Assembly: GCA_028829895.1 (NCBI GenBank)
Contig: JALGAQ010000009.1
Span: 1,116,001-1,180,000, forward strand
Source of the DNA: Sinotaia quadrata
Taxonomy: Eukaryota; Mollusca; Gastropoda; Architaenioglossa; Viviparidae
Length of the DNA stretch: 64,000 nucleotides
Direction: 5' to 3'
Below, in pieces: positions 55,335 through 64,000 of this stretch. The position numbers were made by a program, and so were the translations under genes. The notes below the pieces were generated by a model. It was not told the origin of the DNA. It saw nothing but the letters and a program-made list of their open reading frames with translations, and did no database searches. Within the stretch, counting starts at the first letter, position 1; every line of letters starts with the position of its first letter.

Positions 55335-55452
55335 CTGGAACTATACATTCTACTGGCAAGGAAAAAAACTCAACGAGAATCGTCAATATGGTGTGGGCTT
55401 CGTCGTGCGAAACACACTTCTTTCATCCGTCGAAATATGTGTAAAAAATACA
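55335..55452 (+). pseudogene. LINE endonuclease remnant, mostly deleted
   Basis: Only the segment YSTGKEKNSTRIVNMV-like and VWASSCETHFFHPSKYV (equivalent to GxGFAVRNTLSS..E) remains. The sequence then jumps, inside AAAATACACCGAC/AAAAGAAG, straight to the RT linker KRRWRGG, removing most of the nuclease. Confidence 0.7.
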
Positions 55453-55454
55453 CC

Positions 55455-57079
55455 GACAAAAGAAGATGGAGAGGTGGGCTGTACTCCAATCCAACTACAG
55501 TATCAGATGCTGCAATAGACGTCACCGCAAACTTGCCTGAAATGACTACTCTGGATAATCAACCGACGCTTGGAGAACTGGAAGATGCTCTGAAAAAAAA
55601 TGAAAAATTTGAAAGCCCCTGGTCAAGATGGCTTCACAGCTGAGATCCTGAAAGCTGGGCTGCGAAATTCTCTACTTTCGCAACTACATCAACTATTATT
55701 TCAATGCTGGGAGGAAGGAACTGTTCCACAAGAACTGCGCGACGCAAAAATAATTACATTGTACAAGAACAAAGGAGACCGAAGCGACTGCTCAAACTAC
55801 CGTGGAATCTCCCTTCTCAGCGTCGTCGGCAAAGTCTTCGCTCGCGTTGTACTCAAAAGGCTGCAAATTTTAGCTGAACGAGTCTATCCAGAAACTCAAT
55901 GTGGATTCCAAGCTGGAAGATCAACCATCGATATGATATTTTCCCTCCGTCAACTGCAAGAAAAATGTCGTGAACAAAACGGGCCACTTTATGTAGCCTT
56001 TGTTGACCCTACAAAGGCATTCGACATGGTTAGTCGAAGTGGATTATATATACTCCTGAAGAGGATCAGCTGCCTTCCAAAATTGCTGCAAATGATCGTC
56101 ACCTTCCAAGAAGATATGCAAGGCACGGTGCAATACGAAAGCTCAACCTCAAGCGCATTCCACATCAAGAATGGAGTAAAGCAAGGTTGTGTGCTTGCAT
56201 CGACACTGCTCGGCCATTTTCTTTTCAATGCTGCTCGCATATGCCTACAGGGATTCAAATGATGGGATTTTCCTTCACACCAGGAGCGACGGCGGATTAT
56301 TCAACCCTGCGCGACTTCGGACCAAAACTAAAATTCGAAAAGTATTTCTGAGGAAGCTGCTGTTTGCGGATGATGCGACCTTGACAGCCCATTCTGAGGA
56401 AGGATTGCAGCGGCTAATAAGCTGTTTCGTCAGTGCTTGGAAGGAATTCGGCCTAACAATCAGTTTAAACAAAACCAAAGTCATTGGCCAAGGGGTTAAT
56501 AGTGCACCGGAAATTTCGATTGAAGGCCGCACATCAGAGGTAGTAAATGAATTCCCCTATCTGGGATCCACTATCTCTAGTTACCTCTCTTTAGATTCCG
56601 AACTAAGCAAGCGTATTGGTAAAGCAGCAGCAATAATGTCGCGACTGCACAAACGCGTCTGGAGAAACCCAATGCTGACCATCAATACAAAAATGCAGGT
56701 TTACCGATCTTGCGTGTTAAGCACTCTGGTCTACGGCAGCGAAACGTGGACGCTGCATTCACACCAGCAACGCAAACTAAATGTGTTCCACTTACGCAAT
56801 CTTTGGAAAATACTACAAATACAATGGCAAGATCACGTCTCAAACATGGCCGTGCTGCAACGAGTCGGACTCCAAAGTATGTTGGAATTTCTGGCTCACA
56901 GAGGTCTACGTTGGATTGGACATGTAGCACGAATGGATGAAAACCGCATCCCAAAAGCCATGCTTTACGGTGAACTTGCCGTTGGTTCTAGATCAGTCGG
57001 AAGACCGAACCTACGTTACAAGGATATGGTCAAGCGTGACATCAAATGCGGAGAAATCGACCTTGTGAACTGGGAATAG
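55455..57079 (+). pseudogene. LINE reverse transcriptase, nearly intact
   Basis: Readable in three frames: 55437-55643 (TVSDAAIDVTANLPEMTTLD, linker), 55600-56262 (RT: APGQDGFTAEILKAG, ITLYKNKGDRSDCSNYRGIS, GFQAGRSTIDMIFSLRQLQE, motif A VDPTKAFDMVSR, motif B NGVKQGCVLAS) and 56189-57079 (motif C KLLFADDATLTA, then VVNEFPYLGSTISSYLSLDS, LVYGSETWTLHSHQQRKLN, GHVARMDENRIPKAML, GSRSVGRPNLRYKDM). Lesions: a frameshift in the A-run near 55592-55605, one near 56205-56225, and a TAG at 57077. Catalytic Asp residues in motifs A and C are all present. Confidence 0.9.
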
Positions 57080-57292
57080 TGTGCAGCGGATCGCAGCAGC
57101 TGGCGGAGTGTCATAAAGGCAGCAGCTGAAAGAATAGACCAAGACCACAAGAAGTTGCGAGATAAGAAAAAACCCGAAAATAACATGCGTTATGAAAGCC
57201 GAACGCCCGTGGTCTGTAGTGGCTGTGGTAAAATGTGCTTGTCTAGTATAGGCCTCTGCAGTCACAGACGACGATGTATTAAAAAAACATAG
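57080..57292 (+). pseudogene. LINE C-terminus with zinc knuckle
   Basis: Continues in the same frame after the TAG: CAADRSSWRSVIKAAAERID, then VVCSGCGKMCLSSIGLCSHR and RRCIKKT before a stop. The CxxC..H..C spacing suggests a zinc-binding motif. The same motif is intact in copy F. Confidence 0.8.
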
Positions 57293-57694
57293 ATGTTAGA
57301 GAAAATGTTAAATGGAAAAAAATGGTAAATGAAATAAATAATTTCAGATTATAACAGTAGTAATAATAGAGGAATAACAATCATAACATAAAAAATACTG
57401 ATCAAATTAATGTTAACGAAATTGAGGATAAAAATGCTAATAACAAAAAATAAATGAAACGATAAGCAATACTATTATTATTCACAATGTCACACAAATG
57501 AAATTAAAGTTAAAAGCAGCTAAAAAAATAAATAATAAAATAAAATCAGACTAGCAGAAACGGGAATGGAATAAGTTAGAAAATTAAGAGATTATTATAT
57601 AAATCAAAAGAATGATGGATAAGTCAAAACGGAGTGACAAACACCATAGTCTCTGGAGACTGACGGTTGCCAACAGATACAAGCAGTGCACCCA

Positions 57695-58465
57695 ACAGCA
57701 AGCTCTGTGTTTGAAGTGGGTGAGGGATAATGAAACGCTACTGATTTCGATTTTGAGTAATCTCTTCTGGAGTTTTGTTAATCTATTACTCGTTATATGT
57801 GAACCATTTCTAGACTAACAAAGTTGGTGCAGTGAATATTACTGCTTGGCAATGAAATTAGTTGCACAAAGGTTCCGCTGTACGTGACAATTATGACGAA
57901 AAGTAGACAAACGGAGGGTATCCTGAACTCGCAGAAATCAGGCTTCACAACGCTACAGGTAATCACACTGACTTCTGGTAATATAGTACGATCCTTAATC
58001 TCTAGAGAGTTGAACACAGACCAAAACAATGGTCACATTGGGGGATCACCAGTAATAGAGCCAGTCGAAATGTATAATATGAAAAAAAGATGGAATGAAA
58101 TCGGTTGCCACGGAAAATCGTTTCATAACTGACACACGAGGGAATGCAACTGATTTTCTTCACTCAGATTCGTTCGATTCATTTATTCACAGTCGAAACT
58201 CCACGTCGGTCGAGCGACGTTCATTTGGAGTGACTTTTTGCATTTTGGATCAAATCTTTCAACCCAAAGCCCAAGGTGAGGTTTCTTAAGACGACCTACT
58301 ACATGGTATGCTGGAATGGTTTATCGTCATTTTTGCAGTTTATACTTATTTCTTTTTACTTGTACCATGGCGCCAATTATACAACCTGATCTCTAGGAAG
58401 TGAAGCTTTTCGATGAAGAAAAGGGACGCAACTCCAGCTTGATGCATTAAAGTGAAGCAGAAATC
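57695..58465. other. Unassigned DNA
   Basis: Nothing recognised. 58115-58230 has the highest GC of this stretch but no domain-like frame. Confidence 0.3.
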
Positions 58466-58473
58466 AAATATGG

Positions 58474-58556
58474 CCATTTAGATAGTAGTTAAAAGCAGAC
58501 TGGTGATTGGCCCACTGGCTAACTCAGCTCCAGTTTTTAACTACTAACTAAATGGC
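58474..58556. repeat. 83-bp perfect-ended hairpin
   Basis: CCATTTAGATAGTAGTTAAA (58474-58493) and its inverted partner TTTAACTACTAACTAAATGG (58535-58556, one or two mismatches) bracket a ~40-bp GC-richer loop. A second short complementarity (CTGG/CCAG) lies at the loop base. It has no coding capacity. Confidence 0.7.
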
Positions 58557-58559
58557 TTC

Positions 58560-59255
58560 TTTTGTCCTCGAATGACTTTCAGGACCATAACAAAGAGAAT
58601 AATCGACCGCTCGTTATTTAAACGATTCTGCGTCGCACGGGCCTTCACACATACGGTGGAACACACTCTATTGAGATAAAATATGACACCATGGTACCAC
58701 CTAACTTTGGAACTACTCAAGCAGTTTAGGTTACTTTTCGGATCTGTGCATTGCAGCCACTCCTTGACTGAGCAAATAAGCGACAGCAGATGAGCCATCG
58801 CTTCAAAGGAGATTTTAATCGGTGTTTTGGTGTTCAGAGTACAGCAACGCTAAAATGCTCTCATATTTTCATAACTTTTGATGGAGGAGGTTATAGCGTT
58901 TAAGTTTCTAAATCAAATCGTGTGCGTGCATTCAAACACTGTCTCACGAATGTGTCAAGAATGAGCTTTTTCAAGATCGGGTTCCATCGTTTATTCCTAG
59001 GGATTAAATACAGTAAGCATGGGTCTAGAGCTTTGGGATAAGATATCACATGTTCTGCCAAATGAACAAGAATACATCGTAATAAAAACCTTGTTAGTAG
59101 CTTACATGATAGATTAATTGTTAGGCCTAGTGTTAACGTCAGTAGACTCGTAGGTCTGTGGTTAAACCCAGTTACTGGTAACCTGATTTTCTTTAAAATG
59201 CCACTGAGGAGGCCTCATTAGATAAGACATTTTCTTCTCGCAGCTGCTCTCACAT
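58560..59255. other. Unassigned DNA
   Basis: Nothing recognised. Confidence 0.35.
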
Positions 59256-59259
59256 TCAA

Positions 59260-59590
59260 ACACGGATTAAAGCGATGTGAAATTTTGATTCAAGGCCACC
59301 GGATTAAGGTAATAAATCAATTCTTTGATTTGGAGTCAGCTATCTCCACCGACTTCTCTTTGGATTTGGAAATAAACGAGTGTATCGAAAGGCAGTTACA
59401 ATTACGGCATGATTGAATAAACGGATACAGAACAACTCCATGTAAACACAAAATGCAAGGTTGCATATCTTGCATACTGAAAACCAAAATCTACAGTAGT
59501 GAAACATGCACGCTGTATTCTCATCAGAAAGGGAGACTCAACATGTTTCATCTGCGGAACACCCTGAGGATACATTGTCAATGCCACATA
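59260..59590 (+). pseudogene. LINE fragment, copy E (same family as A and B)
   Basis: Equivalent to 56510-56820 of copy B: the IEGR..EVVNEF..LGSTIS region (ATTTTGATTCAAGGCCACCG, 59282), LDLEINECIERQLQL-like, KMQGCISCILKTKIYSSETC and LYSHQKGRLNMFHLRN followed by LRIHCQ. Strongly decayed, truncated at both ends. Confidence 0.75.
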
Positions 59591-59924
59591 AAGTACAGAT
59601 GCAAGGAAGATCGCCTCTACGATGGACCGACTTGTACTATACAAATAGCATTGCCTTATTCAGCTACAACATTAAAAACTGCAATATGCATCACAACATC
59701 TGGTATAAAAGGCTTCTCGATGGGGTATGCGGTAAGACTGACAAGGGGTTTTGTCTGTTCTTATATTAGGTGGAGATGTAATACAGGGCGTTGATCGATT
59801 AACCCACTTTGAAAGCTACATCTTTACTCTATGGTTACAATCGTTATAAACTGATTACCTGAACTGGAAGATCAGATTGACATTTTTCAAACTGCAGCAC
59901 CTGTGCGCAAACATGACATTCGAA

Positions 59925-60110
59925 TGTACAAAGTGGGTGTCCAGGATGTGCTGCTCTGTGGCTGTGAGACATGACCACTTCGTGCGAAAGATGTCTGTCA
60001 ACTCACTGTGCTCGAGTTCAGTGATAACTTCGTGCGAGTGGGGTGTACGGCGTCGTGTCATAGGTGCAGATATCCGATCCCGGAGTAATGTTATTTAACA
60101 ACTCCAGCTT
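59925..60110 (+). pseudogene. Fragment of a second LINE lineage
   Basis: One frame reads VLLCGCETWPLRAKDVCQLT, then VLEFSDNFVRVGC. This corresponds to the Y/CGCETW..R..D.+.L.VF..+CLR.I post-RT block of RTE-like LINEs and differs in wording from the YGSETW..SHQQR block of the other family. Only ~60 residues remain. Confidence 0.6.
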
Positions 60111-60114
60111 CGTT

Positions 60115-60490
60115 GACTTGAACACGTTTCACGTATGTCTAACTACCGTCTCCCAAAATGCGCCTTACTTGCGATTCCACTATGTGACTAAAGGTAGCCT
60201 AGTAGTCAATAGATGACTGAGTAATGCGGAGCTTGGGCAGCAGCCTGGTACTTGTTTGCTCTTCCCGCCTTTTAAACTGGGGCTCAAAAAGGGAGGCAAT
60301 GTACGGGCTGAGGAAAACAAAACAAAACGGTGTACTCGTATTGCCGCCTATGGTAAGCTACCCTTATTCCCAAAGGTACATGAAAGTGTGGGAAATTACA
60401 AAATACAGGACAAAGCGGTGTTATTAATGGATACCATTTTGGTCCTTTTCGATACGATTTGATCAGCACCAGGCCTTTCATCAGCACAAT
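60115..60490. other. Unassigned spacer
   Basis: Nothing recognised. A short (TA)n run at 60498-60520 follows. Confidence 0.35.
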
Positions 60491-60559
60491 GTGAAAATAT
60501 ATATATATATGTATATATATCACACTTAAAGAGCCATGAATAATATGCAACTGTGCAGT

Positions 60560-61486
60560 ATATATTAGAATAGTTATAATATAATTTATTGGCTACCGTC
60601 AGTCTCGAATGACTATGGTCTTTGTCACCCCAGATATTTTTAATTATTTTTCACCTTAGTCTGTACTTCCAGTTTCTTCCTTTTTGCATTTGCATACATA
60701 TATTCACACCATGTTTTTCATGATTGCTTTTATTTTATTTACTGCACCGTCGTCTGTGACTGTAAAGACCTATGCTAGACAAGCAGAGTTTTCCACAGTT
60801 ACTACAGACAACAGGTGCTTGATTTCGTAGATACGAGCTTTGTCCGGTTGTTCTCTTGATCCGAGGCTTCATGTGGTCTTGGTCGACATTTGCAGCTGCT
60901 GTCTTGATGAGGTTCCTCCAGTTCTTTCGGTCCGCTGCATGTTCTTCCCAATTTGCCAGGTCGATGCCTCCAATTTTCATATCTCGTTTGCAGATGTCAG
61001 TATAGCGTAGCTTTGGTCTTCCAACTGACCTCGAACCATTTGCTGGCTCACCAAACAGCACAGCCTTTGGTATGCGATTGTCGTCCATTCGCTTCACGTG
61101 GCCGAGCCAACGCAGACGTCTGTGAGCCAGGAGAGCGAACATACTTTGGAGTCCGGCTCGTTGCAAGACGGCATTGTTTGAAATGTGATCTTGCCAATTT
61201 ATGCGTAATATTCTTCGGAGATTTCGTAGATGGAAGACGTTGAGTCTGCGTTGCTGATGTGAATACAGCGACCAGGTTTCACTGCCGTAGAGGAGGGTGC
61301 TCAGCACACAAGACCTGTAGACTTGCATCTTCGTGTTTGTAGTCAGCATCGGGTTTCTCCAGACGCGTGTATTGACCGCGACATCATTGTTGCTGCTTTG
61401 CCAATACGCTTGCTTATTTCGGAATCAAGGGAGAGGTTACTAGAGATAGTGGATCTCAGATAGGAGAACTCATTTACTACCTCTAA
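60560..61486 (-). mobile_element. LINE 3' part, copy F, 5'-truncated
   Basis: Minus-strand copy of the copy A/B family, truncated at 61486 within the VVNEFSYL segment, where it meets a TATAAT low-complexity run. The 3' UTR extends to about 60595, where the inverted terminal block (TACCGTCAGTCTCGAATGAC) is found. Low decay: the last 204 codons are open. Confidence 0.88.
60735..61349 (-). pseudogene. LINE RT C-terminal domain with zinc knuckle
   Basis: Intact 204-codon frame: MLTTNTKMQVYRSCVLSTLL, YGSETWSLYSHQQRRLNVFH, LRNLRRILRINWQDHISNNA, RRLRWLGHVKRMDDNRIPKA, GSRSVGRPKLRYTDICKRDM, and the knuckle CSNCGKLCLSSIGLYSHRRR plus C. Upstream the RT is lost by truncation and a frameshift near 61350-61370, so only the C-terminal part could be expressed. 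This is the best reference for the family's C-terminus. Confidence 0.88.
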
Positions 61487-61535
61487 TATAATATATAATA
61501 TATATAATAGGTAATATATACGTTATATATATCAG
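61487..61535. repeat. (TA)n-rich tract at LINE 5' truncation
   Basis: TATAATATATAATATATA-type run directly abutting the truncated 5' end of LINE copy F. Confidence 0.85.
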
Positions 61536-61539
61536 TAGA

Positions 61540-64000
61540 CCAATAAGAGGCCCACCCAACAGAATTTCTTTCCGTCTTTTCACACGTGCAATCAAAAACG
61601 TTAAAGCGATGAATAAGGTGTTATTTTGTCTGTATCAGGTTTGAACCTGGGCCAAAACTAGCCGATCGAACTCAGAAAGCTTCCTTCTTCAAAAAGCGAT
61701 ATGATACAACTGAACCAACAGAATGGAACCCAGCATAAACAACAGCTTCTTACCAAGAAAGTGTAAATCCAAAGAATCCTAAATTGGATATACATTCGTT
61801 CACAAGGCCACCTCCTTTGGGTCTGGATTTGAAATAGACGCTGATTTTGGTGGATTCAAGTAACACATCCGACGGGTCATGAAGAAACAGGACGACCACA
61901 CCCAGTGGAAGGAGACTACAAAGGTATAGAAACGAAATTGCAGTTGATTAGGAGGGGTATGCGACTTAAATACGTGTGATTCTGTTTGGCTGAGACCACA
62001 AGAGGCTGTGAATGAAAGTTCTTTACTTGTGATAAGTGGAAGGCAAGGCGGATCAAATATGATTCAGTAAAAAATCCAAAACTTGAAAGCGTATAATATT
62101 TGTCATAGTTTATGTAAGTCAGCTTTGTTCCTATATATGTGGAACGAGTTGTGAAGCAATCTCCTTTTAGTTTATGCTCAACTTATATTGCAGTTCAGGG
62201 TTTGACATAAATCAGTGAATTCTATGTTAACTAAGCTGTCGTGTTCGGAATTCTACGGATACGATACACATTAAAGATTCTGGAAGCCATGCCATAAACT
62301 TTTAACCAGATAAACAATATGGTTATTGTGCGCATGTAACCGGAGTTTGAAGAAAAGCTTATTCGTATTTCCCAGGTGAACTCAATCTGTCCTTGTTTGC
62401 GTACTTTCTCACTAGGATCGGTTTCGAGTATTGTAAGTCCACGGGACTTCATGTGTAAAAGGGTACATAGAACCGTTCGCTAGATACACGATTTAGGGAT
62501 TTCGAGTTTCACACCTCAACCGGTGTTTTCATTTGAAGTGCTCAACCCGATTTCCAACTGTCCTCCAGATCGACAGCACCATGGTTTGAGAGTAAAGGGA
62601 TTCAAGCACGTATGAGGGAAACTTAGGGGAGATATAAAAATATAAGAGGGACGGCTGCGCGAAAGACCTGCTCGTTTTAGTTAATATTTATTACGTAGAC
62701 TTAGATCTCATTTCTTAGATTGTCCATTTGGGAGCAAAGTTGAACGAAGATATTCGGAACGATCAACCCTATCGATCTCAGCAGTTACTGCATCAAGGTT
62801 TATAGTATTCGTGTTAGTAGTTATTTATTTTATTTTGTCGGCATTGATCTGCATTCCGATGAGCTGCCCTCTCGGTCTTAGTAATGTGTGTAGGGAGAAA
62901 AAACTGAGCAATAGATTTTGCATGATCTCGGTCCATGATCTCGAACCACGGATTACCGAAGTCGTAATCTTAGCCTCATACCAATGTTAGCTTCTCTTGG
63001 ACATTAATATTTTTTATTTTACGACAGAAATCGCTGCTCAAATCATCACTTGGTCAATTTTCTCTGATTGACACTATAGATAATTATATTCTGATGTAGG
63101 AACTATATAATTTGCTTAAACGAACATTATTCACTCTGTCACACAAATGTCTAATAATGCTTTCTGGAATTCAATCATGAGCACGCAATCGTGTCTTATG
63201 AAGCTCGATCCAGTCTGACGCTAAACCCACTTTGTCTACTGGAACAAACTATCCACCCTCCTACTTCTTCAATCGGCTGCGATATTTTACCCAACTGAAC
63301 TATCAAGTGCTTTAAAACTACACTCATTGTTTTGCAATACAAACCGCAAACTCAGAACAAAGCTTCTCAATGACCTGTGCTTCACTCAAACAAATCGTTC
63401 CGTTAGCGATCTGCAATGATTTCTGAGTTGAGCTATTTTCCGTCAGTTGAATTCTAAATCTTCTTGTAAGATGGTCAGAGGCCTAGACAGAACCTAGCTG
63501 ATGAAAAACGTTGAAGGTGTTGCTATTTAGTGTGCATATTTTGCATACTGTCAATAAGACCATATTCTTGATAAGAAACTGAGAACACGGCAATGAGGAG
63601 TTGAAATCAGTCCCTCCGTTAGATGAATATCTGGAAAAAGTACAGTGTGAATGTTAATCTGATTGGACGCACACTGGCCAATGGGTGACAGTAGATTTAT
63701 GAAGTAATAGTCGTTATTGGACTGATCTGATCGAACGCTCAGTAGACAATGAGAATATACCGAAATAGACCTAAATTACCCATATATAACAAGTGATTTC
63801 ATTATGTACTTTGGGTCCCTTGTTCACTATAAGTCGTTGCGTTATCCTCTGGTATGTCTTCTGTTGGATTGGCAACTAAATTCCTCCTGTTTTGTAATTT
63901 TATATTTTTAAAAGTTGAATGAAAGCTACCACTTACCAAACAAAATTCCTTGAACAACCAGGTGAAACACAGGATCGGTTCCTGAATGCTTGACCTTCGT
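61540..64000. other. Unassigned DNA to window end
   Basis: About 2.5 kb with no recognisable gene. 61640-61655 (AGGTTTGAACCTGG, palindromic) contains a B-box-like string on either strand. 63490-63515 (AGCTGATGAAAAACGTTGAA) has retroelement-tail wording. 62231-62452 (minus) is open but without a domain. Missing ceramide synthase exons were looked for here through their HH and HD motifs and not found. Confidence 0.35.

Larger units (their letters stand above)
54565..57690 (+). mobile_element. LINE copy B, best-preserved copy
   Basis: 5' region 54565-55330 (TATGCGACATAATGCTGCGG, then GTCATGGTCGCTACCAGCAC) matches 3053-3810 of copy A. A short endonuclease remnant follows (55335-55452), then RT, zinc knuckle, AT-rich 3' UTR and a terminal block (57610-57690, GTCTCTGGAGACTGACGGTT) shared with the other copies. 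It is defined as non-autonomous by the endonuclease deletion. Confidence 0.88.

Noticed and set aside
62231..62452. Missing ceramide synthase exon
   Set aside because: The hydrophobic C-terminal half was considered, but it lacks the family's HH and HD motifs and has no fitting splice phase.

Overview
This is a eukaryotic window, most likely from a flatworm and probably a schistosome-like digenean. It is AT-rich and intron-rich, with canonical GT/AG splice sites, long (TAA)n runs, one 100-N assembly gap and very little host coding sequence. Most recognisable sequence is retroelement. The lineage guess rests on three things seen together: Penelope-like elements (PLEs) that encode reverse transcriptase (RT) plus a GIY-YIG nuclease, APE-type LINEs, and tRNA-like SINEs that carry a type I hammerhead ribozyme with a tiny palindromic stem III, the architecture known from schistosome Sm-alpha SINEs. 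The species cannot be named from this sequence.

Host genes. The only host gene I recognise is a ceramide synthase (Lag1/TLC family) on the minus strand. Its penultimate exon (36462-36615) and terminal exon (32192-32413) join in phase across a 4.05-kb intron. The upstream TLC exons are not visible, so they probably lie beyond 64000 and much of the right half of the window is probably intron or intergenic DNA. Four further possible exons (2316-2694 minus, 25172-25354 plus, 45299-45376 plus, 45616-45745 minus) rest on splice signals and open frame only.

Layout. 1-3050: low-complexity and unassigned DNA. 3050-9600: a decayed near-full-length LINE (copy A), a (TAA)n tract, a PLE-A copy and several short retroposon 3' ends. 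9600-26400: mostly unassigned DNA with a foldback LINE fragment, SINE-like elements, a PLE-A C-terminus and a 5'-truncated PLE-B bounded by inverted copies of its own tail. 26440-27420: ORF1 and the start of ORF2 of a CR1-like LINE, interrupted by the gap. 27765-35278: a pair of ~0.7-kb inverted repeats flanking the ceramide synthase terminal exon, with an interstitial telomere-like tract and hammerhead SINEs. 36672-44710: PLE-B copies, one of which is nested in the 3' UTR of another LINE, plus a CAGT-ended miniature inverted-repeat element. 48945-53000: PLE-C C-terminus, the best hammerhead SINE and a 326-bp foldback element. 54560-57690: the best-preserved LINE (copy B). 59260-61486: fragments of two LINE lineages. 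61490-64000: unassigned.

Functionally the autonomous elements are the LINEs (endonuclease, RT and a C-terminal zinc knuckle) and the PLEs (RT and GIY-YIG). The SINEs and short repeats would depend on them. Every autonomous copy seen here is damaged by frameshift, stop, deletion or truncation.
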